A stretch of DNA of 64,000 nucleotides, from positions 32,005,734 to 32,069,733 of the forward strand of contig NC_049907.1 of the NCBI RefSeq assembly GCF_001411555.2, written 5' to 3'. Each line of letters opens with the position of its first letter. Positions within the stretch are counted from its first letter, which is position 1. The notes below the pieces were generated by a model. That model did no database searches. It was given only the letters and a program-made list of their open reading frames with translations, and had not been told where the DNA came from. A program made the position numbers and the translations under genes. This DNA comes from Juglans regia. Taxonomy: Eukaryota; Streptophyta; Magnoliopsida; Fagales; Juglandaceae. Shown piece after piece: positions 48,978-60,522 of the stretch.

Positions 48978-49968
48978 TTTTGTCTAGTGAGCACTACATG
49001 TAGATCAATGAAGAGTATCCTGATGATGTCAATAGTATGCATGCTGCAAAATTCCCAGATTGGTTCAAGTCACATGTAGGGAAATTCATTTAGAAGTTCA
49101 CCCCTATATGAGTTTTAAATATGTTTGGCTTTACTTTATGCAGTTCCTTGTTTCAACTTGTGATAGATTCAAAGTCTGCGTGCTGATAATCCCGGAGAAG
49201 TTTCAGAGGATCTATATGCCCTAGCATGTGGTCCTGACCCTTGGGGTGCATCCTATTCAGGTTGCATAACCAATGGTATAAGATTTCACACAAAAAATCG
49301 TGAAGAACATCGTCGCACCCAAAACTTAGGTGTCATGGTGATTAGTGAACCACCAGGATCTGAAAAGCTTGAGTTCTTTGGTAGACTAACAGACATTTTG
49401 GAAATCTGCTACATGGGTTGGCATCGTGTTTACTTATTCAAATGTGAATGGTTCAACATCTCTGATTCCAAACAAGGGATACGTGTGGAAAAACATTTTA
49501 TTAGTGTGAATATGTCTCGAACAGCTTATAAGGACGACCCTTTTGTTTTGGCGTGCCAAGCGTCGCAGGTGTTTTACCTAAAAAATCTCAGCATCCACGA
49601 AAACCCGTGGTGATTGGTATATAGTGCAAAAGGTCAAAGGTCGAAATGTCTATGACCTTCCACGAAAACCCCTAATTGAAGATGATGCATATGATTCTAG
49701 AGATGTTGATGCATACCAAGAGGATAATTCTGGCGATGCTTACGTGAATGTCCATGCTGATGACATTCCACTGCAAACAAACATGCACAGGCCTAATGTT
49801 GAGCCGGAGCAGATTGAAGTTGACACATCGGTAATGTAAAGGTCAAATTGCAACCAGTTTGAGAGGGGGTTTATCAATGACAATATAAGTGAAGACAGTT
49901 CTTCTCACAGCACTGAAGTGAAGGGTAGCATAGAAGAAGATAGTCTCTCAGAGGATGAGATGAACTAG
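48978..49968 (+). pseudogene. CACTA transposase C-terminal part, DUF4216
   Basis: After the LTR the frame reads an N-terminal linker and then CGPDPWGASYSGCITNGIRF, RTQNLGVMV, GRLTDILEICYMG and VYLFKCEWFNISDSKQGIRV, followed by DPFVLACQASQVFYL: the DUF4216 domain that ends TNPD-like proteins. The next segment has VEPEQIEVDTSVM, a TAA at 49837, and an acidic Ser/Glu-rich tail ending in TAG at 49966-49968. It belongs to the transposase beginning at 43651; the LTR and several stops separate them. A small frame change lies near 49610 (VFYL...NPWW). Confidence 0.85.
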
Positions 49969-50575
49969 CCACTTCAAAGTTGGTAATTACATTGTGTCTC
50001 CATACAACCCATTTTGTTTGGCTTATCCTAAATATCATTTCTCAAATTAAAGACCCATCTTTTCCGTCTCTCGCAGGAACATCAAGGTCGTTAGCAGTGT
50101 GCAATTTACTTCAAGAATAGGGGATCTTCCATTGAATGGATGTGTAATTTGCTTGAGAATTATTTAGTTTGTTATCTTTTTCCAATTTAGCCAAGTTTGT
50201 AATGACAGCACACTAGGAGGCATTACTTCCTAAATGTCCTGGTTAATTTATGAAGAATTCGCTAGCCAGCATAAGCGAATTATTAATTAGAGGCCATTGG
50301 AGATCGATAGATCGAAGCTAGCCGCTATATATTATCCATGATCAATTGATGTCTTCTTTTTATTAACTTCATGTAAAAATATTTATGACACATGATAATT
50401 TTAATAATATATAGATAAATACTATATATTGGCCGGATGAAGACGTAGACTACCACCTATATATCATTTCAGAATTCGGATTATTTCCCACTGAATTCGG
50501 ATTATTTCCAAACATGTATCTTTTGTTCTGATCTGGCTACCAACTATAGATCTCTTGATCTCTCTACTGCCCTCT
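49969..50575. other. no gene; downstream of CACTA transposase
   Basis: AT-rich. A CACTA 3' terminus (TTGTAGTG-like) was sought here and not found. Confidence 0.4.
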
Positions 50576-50583
50576 CTGTTTAC

Positions 50584-53500
50584 TAGGGGTGTGCATCCGG
50601 ACCAGTTTTTTTTTTGGTCCGATCCGGAACCAGGAAACCCTGGTGCATCCGGGCGGTTATCCGCCCGGATTACACCCGGGCGGTTAATAATATTCCGGAT
50701 CTAGTTACGGATCCGGTTATGTGACCCGGTTATCCGTAACCGGGTCATTTAAAATGAAAATATCCACCCCTTTGTTTATCGTCTTCTCGCATCGATTAGG
50801 GTTTGCACTCGAATCCGCCTTCTCGAATCCGCTTTCTCATCTCGACGTCTTCTGGAATCTGCCTTCTCGTCTTGAATTCTTCTCGAATCCACCTTCTCTC
50901 TCGGTCTCGAAGTCCCTTCTGGCCTTCTCTCTCAAGTCTTTCCAATCCCCGAATCCGTTCTGGTCTTCTCTCTCAAGGCTTTCGACCTCACCGAAACACG
51001 GAAACAAAAACTTCGAAGTGCTTTGCGCTTCTGGGTGAGACACGCGGAGGCTACCATCCATATTCTCTCTCTCTCTAAGCTCTTAAGGTATTTTCCTTTG
51101 CTTTGTTTTTCACATGGGATTTAGTTTTAATCAATTTTTTATGTAATACTTTGTTTGTTTGGTTTATATTATTTTTCATTTGATCTGTTTTTCACATGGG
51201 ATTTAGTTTTCTTGCCATTACAATGGGTCTATGGTATTATGCCTTCTATGAGAATGGAAGGGGACCATTTCTAGGTTTTGATGAATGTTTCATTGTAATT
51301 GCATGTAGGAGTATGAATAAATTGTATTTCTTGCTTTGAATCTAGATCGAGCTAGCTAAGACTTTATGAGTTCTACTTGTCCACAGTCTTGCTTTGAATC
51401 AGCTGGCACATGATTTTTATTTTTTAAATTTGGTTTATCCAATTTTTTGGACTATTGCTTTATACATTTATTTATAAGTTTTTTTGAACAAGAAATGATT
51501 TGATCCTATAATATCAAAGCAGGATCCTGAGTTTGAATATTAATTTTACAAACTGGATACATGCACTTATTAAAGTCAGCTAAAGATGAGTAGGATCATA
51601 TGAAAATTAGGATATTCAAGATGAGTAGGATCATAAGAAAACTAGAAAATGCCTTGTCCGGGACTGCAATTGGCATCATATGCTTGGATATTCAAGAAGA
51701 AAACTAAAAAAACGTGCATCTCTGTAAAGAGTTGGGCGGTAAGTCAAACTAATCTAAAGAACTTGAAAACGTCTACTTTCCTATATTTTTGGCTCAAAAT
51801 TCAAAACGCTTGTATAAGATGTAATTGTTTGAAGACAACGATAAAAAAAATTAAGCCAGAAAATATTCACAAATTAAAATACATGAAAAGATTGTTCTCG
51901 ATTCAGCCAATGCATGCGGCCTGCCTGCAGCCTGGTTTTCAAACATGCATGTCAAGTTGCATAAGTTTGTGCTGCGGCTGGCATAAATATTTAGGCAGGA
52001 ATTGCATATAGAGATCATCTATTTGACATTACCAGTACTACTGTGGATGTTGGTTCAGTGATGAGAGATTTATTTTTAATCAATGAATTGTATAGATATA
52101 TAGAATTATAGCTTATTACTTACTTCATAATACCGGCAATCATATCCTATCTAGTCTCAACAAACCTGTTATCTCTTTTGGATCCACCTCAAAATTAATA
52201 TGCAGTATGTTCTTTAGCACAATATTCTTTGACAAGAAAATCATCAACTTGATTTATTTTTCTATATGCTTGCCCAGAAAGTACCAACCTTTGTCGAATG
52301 AATGCTCTTGTGGCTGGAGCCTTAAAAAACTACCGACAAACAAAGGTTATACCCCACAAAAGCAAAGCACCATGCACCTATATACACACTAACTCCCATG
52401 CCATCTCTTTCAACAAAAGTGCCTGCCAATCTTCCCTTGTATTTTATAGGAAGTGGTCAGTAGAGTGTAGGAGTTTGGATTCCCAATGTTTTGACTGCAA
52501 TTAAAAAAAGTGAAAATACAATTAAAAAAAGTACTTTGCTGCAGATTAATTAAAAAAAGTGAAAATTTCAAGAAATCATGCATAATGATTTAACAGTACT
52601 TTGCTGCAGATTAATTAAAAAAAATGTGGCAATAGATGATCTAAATCTTCCTTTTACGTTAGCTGTTAGTTTGATTTTTATTATATTTCTTTTTTTTTCT
52701 TATGTTTAAAACAGATGGAAGATAGCTTTAGTGGTAGTGTTGGTGGATCAGCGCCTATTTCATTGGACATAGAGGAAAACACTAGTCATTTAATACATTC
52801 CTTTATGAATACCCAAAACCCCACACCATCTCTCCCCACAAACTCAAAAAGAGCCAAGAAGGCAACGAACCAATCTCTTGTATGGGATTATTTTACAAGA
52901 GTTGAACCTATTGATCACATTGCACCCAGAGCTCAATGCAATTATTGCTTTAAGATTTATGGATGTCATTATAAAAATGGTACTTCATCGATGTCAGACC
53001 ATCTAAGATATTCTTGTCCAAACTCGCCCATTAGAGAGAATAAAAATATTGGGAAGGATAAATCACCATCACACACTGGAGTTAGGATGGATGGTAAATG
53101 ATCTAGTCCTCAAGTGTTAGGACAATATGATAGTGAAAAATTAAAAGCGATGATTTCTAATTTGTTTATCCAATGTGAATTGCCATTCAAGGTTATAGAG
53201 CATCCGGCATTTGTTAAACTTTTGGGTTATTTAGAGCCTAGACACACTTTGCCATCCCGAACCACTTTCCAAAAAGAGTGTATTAGTTTATACAAGGAGG
53301 AGAAGCAAAAGTTGAAGGCATTGTTGAGTAGTCAAAGAGTGAGTTTGACCACTGATATATGGACATCGGTGCAAAACAATAATTACATTTGTGTTACATG
53401 CCATTATATTGATCAAAGTTGGATATTACACAAGAAAATTATAATGTTTTTCAAGATTCCTAATCATAGGGGTGAGACCATTGCTTGGATGTTAGAGTCT

Positions 53501-54652
53501 TATTTGGCGGATTGGGAGATTAACCACCTTTGTACGATCACCATGGATAATGTGAGGAGGAACATAAGAGATAATGAGTTCACAATTTTGGGAGGCGAGT
53601 TCATACATGTGAGATGTGCTGCACATATTTTAAACCTCATTGTATGTGATGGTTTAAAAATTATTCATGATGCTGTAAATAAGATTAAAGAAGCAATTAG
53701 TTTGTGAGGTCCTCATCGGCAAGGCTTGATATGTTTAAAACGTGTGCAAACGAGCTGAATATTATGTGTGAAAAAATGGTGTGTCTAGATGTTCCTACTA
53801 GATGGAACTCAACATAACTAATGCTTAGTATTGCTGAAAAATACGAAAGAGCTTTCGTACTAATGGGAGTGAAGGAGTCACAACTTTTGGCACCTCCGTT
53901 TGAAGACTGGCAAATGGCTCGTATTTTTATTAAGTTTCTAAAAGTTTTTTATGATGCCCCTTTGAAAATCTCTGGCTCATTGTATGTGACATCTAATATG
54001 GAGCAAGCTATAAAAGTAAGAATTATGTAATTCTATTTTTGTCTTTTCACTTCTTGTTCGGTTGTTTAGGGAATTCATAAAATGTTGGTTCATACTAGTT
54101 CAACTAGTTTACAGTTAGATATAAGCAGTATTGGCTTCTGACAGACCATAATCCTGAAAAATCATCTTTCAGTTTTACTTCCAAAATAGCACTGGATTAA
54201 TACAAGATGTGAAGACTAATAAATTTTGATCTTTGTACATTTATTTCTTTTGTTCTTTGTAAATTTATGTTTTAGTTTAATTAGTTGTGATGTATTTTTA
54301 TTTCTTTTGTTTCTTGTAAATTTACGTCTTGCATTGTGATGTAACAACAATATTATTTATTTTACATTTTTATTTATTTTGCTTATTTATTTATTTTTTT
54401 TGTTAATTTATTATCAGAATTTAAAAAAAAAAAACTAAGTGCTATAAAAATATTTTTTTAAGTTTTAAAGTCTTTTTAAAAAAAAAAAAAATTAAAGCCG
54501 GATTAAATCCGGTTATAACCTGGATTAGATCCGGTTATAATCCGGATTGAATCCGGTTATCCGCCCGGCGGATAACCGCCCTGATTTTAGCATTCGGATC
54601 CGGATCCGGTTATGGCTGGATATCCGGATCCGGATCCGGATGAACACCCCTA
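50584..54652 (+). mobile_element. hAT element, TSD CTGTTTAC
   Basis: Terminal inverted repeats TAGGGGTGTGCATC at 50584 and, reverse-complemented, TAGGGGTGTTCATC ending at 54652. Both ends are bracketed by the identical 8-bp repeat CTGTTTAC (50576-50583 and 54653-54660), the hAT signature. Subterminal regions (50605-50745 and 54500-54640) are packed with CCGGTTAT, GGATCCGG and CCGCCCGG phrases in both orientations, as expected for transposase binding sites. Inside lies a decayed BED-finger transposase at 52.7-54.0 kb. The 4.07-kb length is near full size for plant hATs, but the transposase C-terminus is missing. 50750-51090 is a CT/TC-rich leader-like stretch upstream of the coding part. Confidence 0.95.
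52715..54014 (+). pseudogene. hAT transposase (BED zinc finger, RICESLEEPER-like), broken
   Basis: Starts MEDSFSGSVGGSAPISL after a poly-T tract, then a BED finger (SLVWDYFTRVEPI; CNYCFKIYGCHYKNGTSSMSDH, with C-x2-C and a later H), a TGA at 53099-53101 without frame change, and the transposase core (FVKLLGYLEPRHTLPSRTTF; SLTTDIWTSVQNNNYICVTC with the first catalytic Asp in TTDIW; FIHVRCAAHILNLIVCDGLK with the CAAHILNL motif). A frame change near 53705 and a TAA at 53815 (after PTRWNST) follow, then KYERAFVLMG...PPFEDW. A GT donor at 54015 ends the readable part. The C-terminal dimerisation domain and third catalytic Glu region are absent before the right terminus at 54652, so an internal deletion is likely in addition to the stops. 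Confidence 0.9.
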
Positions 54653-54660
54653 CTGTTTAC

Positions 54661-54910
54661 ATGAATATTAATGTTCTTTAATTAAGCTGCTAATTAATTA
54701 TAACAACTTTTCCTGGCTGCTGATCAAGCCAACGTGTGCAGTGGCTAGCAAGCTACCCGCCCGATGTTATTGAAGTCTTGTATTATTACCCTGGTAGGTT
54801 GATTTTCTTGTCGTTGGTTCGTTGGGCACACCCCCCCCGTAGGTGTTGCAGAAAAAGTTTTCAGAGCCATAAAAGGTACCATTACTATCTGATATTTCTG
54901 CAATATCTTT
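54661..54910. other. short flank between hAT and second CACTA element
   Basis: 250 bp of host sequence with no recognised gene. It ends with TTT just before the CACTA terminus. Confidence 0.4.
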
Positions 54911-55033
54911 CACTACAACACAATTGCTTTTTAGTGACGGTTGAAAAATTGTGACAGTCCCTAGACCGTCACTAAAAGGCATTTTCTGTGACAGTTTTTG
55001 GAAACCTTCACTAAAGATTGAATGAGATTTTTT

Positions 55034-55208
55034 ACGTTCCAACGTATGGGAAATATACGTTCAAACGTCACATATACATTCGAACGTTATGTCTGTTTAC
55101 ATTTGAACGTAAAATGTTTTGGCGCAACCGTTCGAATGTTATTAATTAACGTTCGAACGTAAAATGTTTGCGCCAATGTTCGAACATTAAGTAATAACAT
55201 TCGAACGT
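55034..55208. repeat. palindrome array 1 (ACGTTCGAACGT family)
   Basis: Eight copies or near-copies of the 12-bp palindrome in about 175 bp, starting at 55034, 55057, 55076, 55099, 55128, 55149, 55176 and 55197. They fall in four pairs with steps of 23, 23, 21 and 21 bp, all within 300 bp of the CACTA terminus. Confidence 0.9.
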
Positions 55209-55443
55209 TCATTGTAAATTTAAATTAAATGACTTTAATTTAAAAATTATGTGGTTTTTATTGTGCATAATTTGTGAACAAGTCTAAAAAATTGAATTGT
55301 ATATATTTATATATACACAATTTGTAATATATAAATATATATTTATGTTTATATATATTTGAAATGCAGTGATTTAGTATTAAAGTTGGAAAATATAACA
55401 TCAAAGAAGATTAAAAATTGCAATTAAAAAACGATAGAAATAT

Positions 55444-56697
55444 TTAATAATATTTTTCGTTACAAATATTAAAAATAAAATACAAAATTTGATAGAATGT
55501 AGTAAACAACAGACAGATGATAACGTTATCCGTAAAAGTCGAACTCCGTACCTCCTCAGTCAAGGTATCAACCTTGTCGTTGAGGATAGTTACACGATGG
55601 GTGAGTTCGGCAACAGACGCCGATATAACCTTGAGCGATTGATCGATCTTATGATCGATATGCACTGTCAGCTGTGAGATGACCGCATCAACCCAAGCAG
55701 GCCGCACATCTCCTGCAAATGTACTCGGCGTATGCTGACTACTACTCCCGACATGACCTGGCTCAGGCTGCGTTGGAGGAACTAGATCCTTTACAGGGGG
55801 TGGCTGACGTCCCCTCACCTGTCCAATGCTACGTCAATGCGTGGTCATGTCGAGGGGGCTCATATGATCTTTGACCTGCTCCTCTGGCTAGGTTGGCACT
55901 CCCCGGGCAAGTAATAGTCGGCTGATTAGGACACCGTATGAGAGATTATCCGTGGAGACGATGCTCGCCTCGTAACGGATCCTCTCAAAGATGTGCAGTG
56001 GCAAATCTATAGGATCTCCACGTGCCACTCGTATCAAAAATTGTGCCCGAAGTAGACTAAATGTGGTTTTATGAGCCACGGGATTGACATTTGTTGCAAC
56101 AATAAGGTGCAACGTGTGGAAGAAATGCAGCAGATGGTTCTGGTTGAAGGCGTTCTTCCGCTCGATCTGCATGCGGTTCCTCCAGGTGAGGATGTAGAAA
56201 TCCTCGTCTCGGTCATCATCCCGAGCCTCGACGCCAGTATCCTCAGCCTCTAACTGGCCTGCATCTCTGGCTGATGCTGGCTCAAATGGGCGGCCAGTAG
56301 ATGATGTAGAAGTGCCTACATCCTCACGGGGTGTTGAGCGTGCAAATGTCTCAACTCCTCGACAAATCCCGAGGTGCTCGCCGATGACATCTGGTGATAC
56401 CTCAATGGAAACACCGAGTACAGTCACGGTGTGAGATGATGCATCCTGAGGCATGTCACACATCCCCATATAGAATTCTTGAACCATTGAGGGTTATACC
56501 TTCCCACTCAATGTGCAGATATTTCCCCAGCCTCTACTGATGAAAACATCTCTCAGGTTCGTCTGCTGCCAACAGAGTTCGTCGAACTCATTAATCAGGA
56601 CCTCTCGCTTTACTATAACAGTATGAGCTTCGATACGGGCAGTGTCCGACGTGGCTCCTTCCCTCCTTTGTTTCCTAGTATGCAGTGGAAGAGCCAT
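55444..56697 (-). pseudogene. putative plant transposon protein (PF20167-like), three in-frame stops
   Basis: Minus strand, single continuous frame from ATG at 56697 (preceded by a polypyrimidine tract and CAG acceptor near 56703) to about 55444. It is interrupted only by a TAA near 56492, a TAG near 55886 and a TGA near 55840, with no frame change between them. Residues about 30-130 (EFDELCWQQTNLRDVFISRG, WGNICTLSGKV, MVQEFYMGM, VLGVSIEVSPDVIGEHLGI) match the 'putative plant transposon protein' domain that I recall as PF20167. The later region (FILTWRNRM-like; HFFHTLHLIVATNVNPVAHK; ERIRYEAS) continues the domain. The tail is a coiled-coil-like stretch (VISASVAELTHRVTILNDKV). The molecular function of this family is not established to my knowledge. 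It sits inside a CACTA element between palindrome arrays 1 and 2 and runs opposite to the transposase. A short ATG-starting exon with a GT donor at 57547-57651 (minus) may be an upstream exon, but its phase does not join cleanly. Confidence 0.65.
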
Positions 56698-56775
56698 ATC
56701 CTGAAAATAGAAAAGGAAAAAAAATTATTTACATTAATGTATTTTTTTGTATTAATTTTAAGCTGCTCTGCATTA

Positions 56776-57290
56776 ACATTCAAACATTTTATCTTTAACA
56801 TTCGAACGTTAAAGATAAAACGTTCAGACGTTTATTTATACGTTCGCACGTAAAATAATGTAAATAAATTTACGTTTGAACGTAAAACATATACGAATAA
56901 TGTAAAACATAGACGTTCAAACATAAGCAGTAAATAAATATTGGCTGACGTACGTTTGGACATTAATGTTATACGTTCGAACGTATTTGTTTTACATGTG
57001 AACGTAAATACGAACGTCCAAACGTCAAAGCATGAATAACGTAGAAAATCACTATGTTCGAACGTTATAATTAAACGTCCGACCGTATGTGATTTACGTG
57101 CGAGAGTAAAATATTCACGTTCGAATGTATGTCGTTTAATAATATTTAAAAAGTAGTACGTCCAGACGTATACATTAAACGTTTAGACTGAAAATTGATG
57201 AATTTGACGTCCGAATGTAAGACAATGAACGTTCGAACGTAGAAGCTGTAACGGCTCTGTAATTTAAACGTCGTACGTTCGAACGTTACG
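56776..57290. repeat. palindrome array 2 (ACGTTCGAACGT family)
   Basis: About nineteen copies or degenerate half-copies. Exact 12-mers occur at 56973, 57229 and 57275. Spacing is looser than in array 3 (for example 56776/56798 and 56820/56840, steps 22 and 20). An isolated exact copy follows at 57685. Confidence 0.85.
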
Positions 57291-57296
57291 ATGCAG

Positions 57297-57472
57297 AATG
57301 GCTGAGTCGACTCAGCCATTATTGAAATCTCGAAATTTCTCTACAAAGTTCTAAATGCCGAAATGTCACCGTAGAAATGAAGTATACAATTCAAGAAACA
57401 TTTCTACGGTGACTATTCGGCCAATGGCTGGCCGTGGTGGCCGGAAAATGGAGTTGAAAATCCGGCCACCAC
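57297..57472. repeat. three consecutive dyads
   Basis: (1) AATGGCTGAGTC/GACTCAGCCATT at 57297-57320, a perfect 24-bp palindrome. (2) A 23-bp stem with two mismatches, arms 57357-57379 and 57399-57421, 19-nt loop. (3) A perfect 12-bp stem, arms 57434-57445 (GTGGTGGCCGGA) and 57461-57472, 15-nt loop. Confidence 0.9.
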
Positions 57473-57659
57473 TTATCCAGTTTTAAACAAAGCTCAATCC
57501 AAATCTCAATAAAATACATGTTATTTGAATAAAAGATGAATGCCTACCTTTTAGTGACGGTTGTGGCGGAGTTGACGGCGGCGGTGACGAAGGCGTGGCG
57601 GCGTGCAACGGAGTAGACGATGGATACGTTTTGGAAATGTTGTTTCGACATTTTGTTTT

Positions 57660-58595
57660 GGCCTTATAGAACGTAATTATTATTACGTTCGAACGTTTGT
57701 CAATTTAATTTCCAAAATATTATTTATAATATATTATATTATAAATGTTTATGTTATATATTAGGATGTTATATAATATTATTGACAATTAGATTAATTG
57801 GTTTTTTTGTGAGTACTTGTTTTATTTCTAAAGTTTAGCAATATGTTTATACATATTGTTGTGATTTTATGCTTACTCTTGAAATAATTGTGATTATTGT
57901 TTGTGAATTTTGTGAATAGTTTATGAGTTTATGGTGTTTATTGATCAATTAATATGTGTATAAATATTGTTGTGAGAATATTGTGAATATTCTGTGATAT
58001 GGATTTAAAATATTGTGATTATTATTTTTGAATTTTTATTGAATATGTTTAACCCGAAAATTATAAGTTTATAATCTTAATTTTAAGTAAAAATTAAAAA
58101 CATTTAATATACATATAATATGAAGTTTAATATATAACATGGAGTAAGTATATATAATATATTCATACTAATTTAGTTAGAATATGATTATTATTCAAAT
58201 TATAAGTATAATATAAATTATGTCTTAAAAAAAATAAAAAATATAGGACCGACTAGCTAGCTAGCTTGGTGATCACGTTGTAGTTGCGTAGCTTCATTTG
58301 TTGCGTTTGTGGCTATGAAGTTGGCCGTACATATCTTCAGACATCAATGTAGTATATAGTTATAAATATATAAAATGTAGTATATATATATTATATTATA
58401 AGTTAGTATATAATAAAGAATTTAATAAGTAACAATTTAATATATATTATTGATTTATATATAAGGTATAGTTTATATATTATATACATTTATGTTCTCA
58501 TTTAAAGTATTATGCTATCATACTATACAATGTAGTATATAGTTATAGATATATAAAATGTAGTATATATATTATACTATAAGTTAGTATAGTAG
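57660..58595. other. no gene; AT-rich spacer
   Basis: Long AT-rich stretch with ATGTAGTATATAGTTAT-type phrases repeated around 58350-58580. No coding signal apart from the isolated palindrome copy at 57685. Confidence 0.4.
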
Positions 58596-58602
58596 GAATC
58601 GT

Positions 58603-59043
58603 ACGTTCGAACGTTTCAAGTTAACGTTCGAACGTTAAACTAAGAGGCGGGAATTTTCCCGCTCGATTAAGGTATCTGTGTGATTATTCAGACGTTCGGA
58701 CGTTTATACTATACGTTCGAACACGAAATCTGTTAACGTTCGAACGTTAGTTAAATTAGTGCGGGAGATTTCCCGCTCAAATATGGTAACACTTTCATGA
58801 AATGTACGTTCGGACGTTTAAGTTAAATGTTCGAACGTTTATCTATAAATCTACGAACGTTCGAACGAAAAATTGTGATACATTCGAACATAAAATGAGG
58901 AAAGTGCGGGAACTTTCCCGCTAGATTTTATGTTATATCATAAGAAGGGTACGTTCGAACGTGTATTGTAAACGTCCGAACGTTCTGGGCGGGAATAATT
59001 TTAGAATATAACGTTCGGACGTAAAACTTAAACGTTCGAACGT
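58603..59043. repeat. palindrome array 3, 21-bp phased pairs
   Basis: Thirteen palindrome copies. Five pairs start at 58603/58624, 58692/58713, 58806/58827, 58951/58972 and 59011/59032, every pair exactly 21 bp apart; single copies lie at 58736 and about 58853. Interleaved GCGGGA...TCCCGC palindromes occur at 58647, 58761 and 58906, plus a half copy near 58988. Confidence 0.9.
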
Positions 59044-59138
59044 TTAAACTAATAATTTTAGAACTTAATCAGTACGCGCACGGGAGGAAGTGCATCATTT
59101 CTTCTTCTCCCGTGCGCGCAACAGAAAGAGAGGGTCAT

Positions 59139-59245
<107 letters not shown>

Positions 59246-59249
59246 TAGA

Positions 59250-60522
59250 GTGAGATAGAGTTGAGTTTTGGTAACAAAAAATTTTGATTTCTTGTCTTTT
59301 TTTGAATTTTATGATATTTATATTGTGTTTTTATTATAGAATATTTCTAATAAATTAGTGTTGTATTTTTTGAAGGATTGGTTGTTTTGGGAAGTTGAAA
59401 GATTTTGATTTATAAGAGGATATTGTGAGTGCTAGGTATATTTCTAAACTTTATCAATATGTTGTTGTGATTTTATGCTTACTCTTGAAATATTGTGATT
59501 ATTGTTTGTATAGTTTGTAAATAGTTTGTGAGTTATTGTAAATATGTTGTGATATGAATTTAAAATATTGTGTTTATTATTTGTGAATGACGTTTTGAAA
59601 AAACATTATTAGAAATATATTGTCATTAGGTTTTGTTAATACGTGTTTATTGTTAATACATGTTTATTGCTTACTCAAGTTATAGAATATGTTAATACAT
59701 GTGGCATGTTATTTTATTCTTACAATTGAAATATTGTGATTATTATTTGTATAGTTTGTAAATAGTTTGTGAGTTATTGTGAATATGTTGTGATATGGAT
59801 TTGAAATATTGTGTTTATTATTTGTGAATGACGTTTTGAAAAATCATTATTAGAAATATATTGTCATTAGGCTTTGTTAATACATGTTTATTGCTTACTC
59901 AAGTTATAGAATATGTTAATACATGTGGCATGTTATTTATGCTTACAATTGAAATATTGTGATAATAATATTTCAAATTAAGTAATAACAAAGAAAAGTA
60001 ACTCTTTAAGAATTATAATAATTAAAATTATATTATAACCTTTGAAATTTAAGTATGATAATTAAAATAGGAAACTTTAAGAATAGTAATAATTAAATAT
60101 TTATAATAATATTTGAAATTAAGTAATAACAAATAAAAGTAACTCTTTAAGAATTATAATATTTAAAATTATATTATAACCTTTGAAATTTAAGTATAAC
60201 AATTAAAATTATACTTTAAGAATGATAATAATTATTATTATAATATAACCTTTAAAATACTCTTCAATAAAAAAGTCTTGAACCTACTAAATAAGTAGAG
60301 TTGGAATATGTAAATATACTTATTTATTATAAACTAAAGAGAAAGAAAATAAGGTATAATAAATAGATGCTTATATAAAACTTATATACTTATTGTCTAT
60401 ATAAATAAATAACTCACTCAATTAAGTATAACAATTAAGATTATAATTGTGGAATGATAATAATTAAAATTATATAATAACCTTTAAAATTATATATAAC
60501 AATTATAATCTCTAAATTTTAG
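59250..60522. other. no gene; AT-rich with internal direct repeats
   Basis: Two copies of a roughly 270-bp block (about 59470-59680 and 59725-59955) containing TTGTGAATGACGTTTTGAAAAA, TATTGTCATTAGG and TTGCTTACTCAAGTTATAGA. From 59960 on, a TAATAATTAAAATTATA-type block recurs many times up to 60530 and again from 60650 to 60830. No coding signal. Confidence 0.6.

Noticed and set aside
50200..50300. CACTA 3' terminus for the element with the transposase at 43.65 kb
   Set aside because: Only a CACACTAGG phrase is present; no TTGTAGTG-type end with a matching 3-bp TSD was found.
57547..57651. Upstream exon of the minus-strand transposon-protein gene
   Set aside because: It has an ATG and a GT donor, but the phase does not join the exon at 56702 in the domain-encoding frame.
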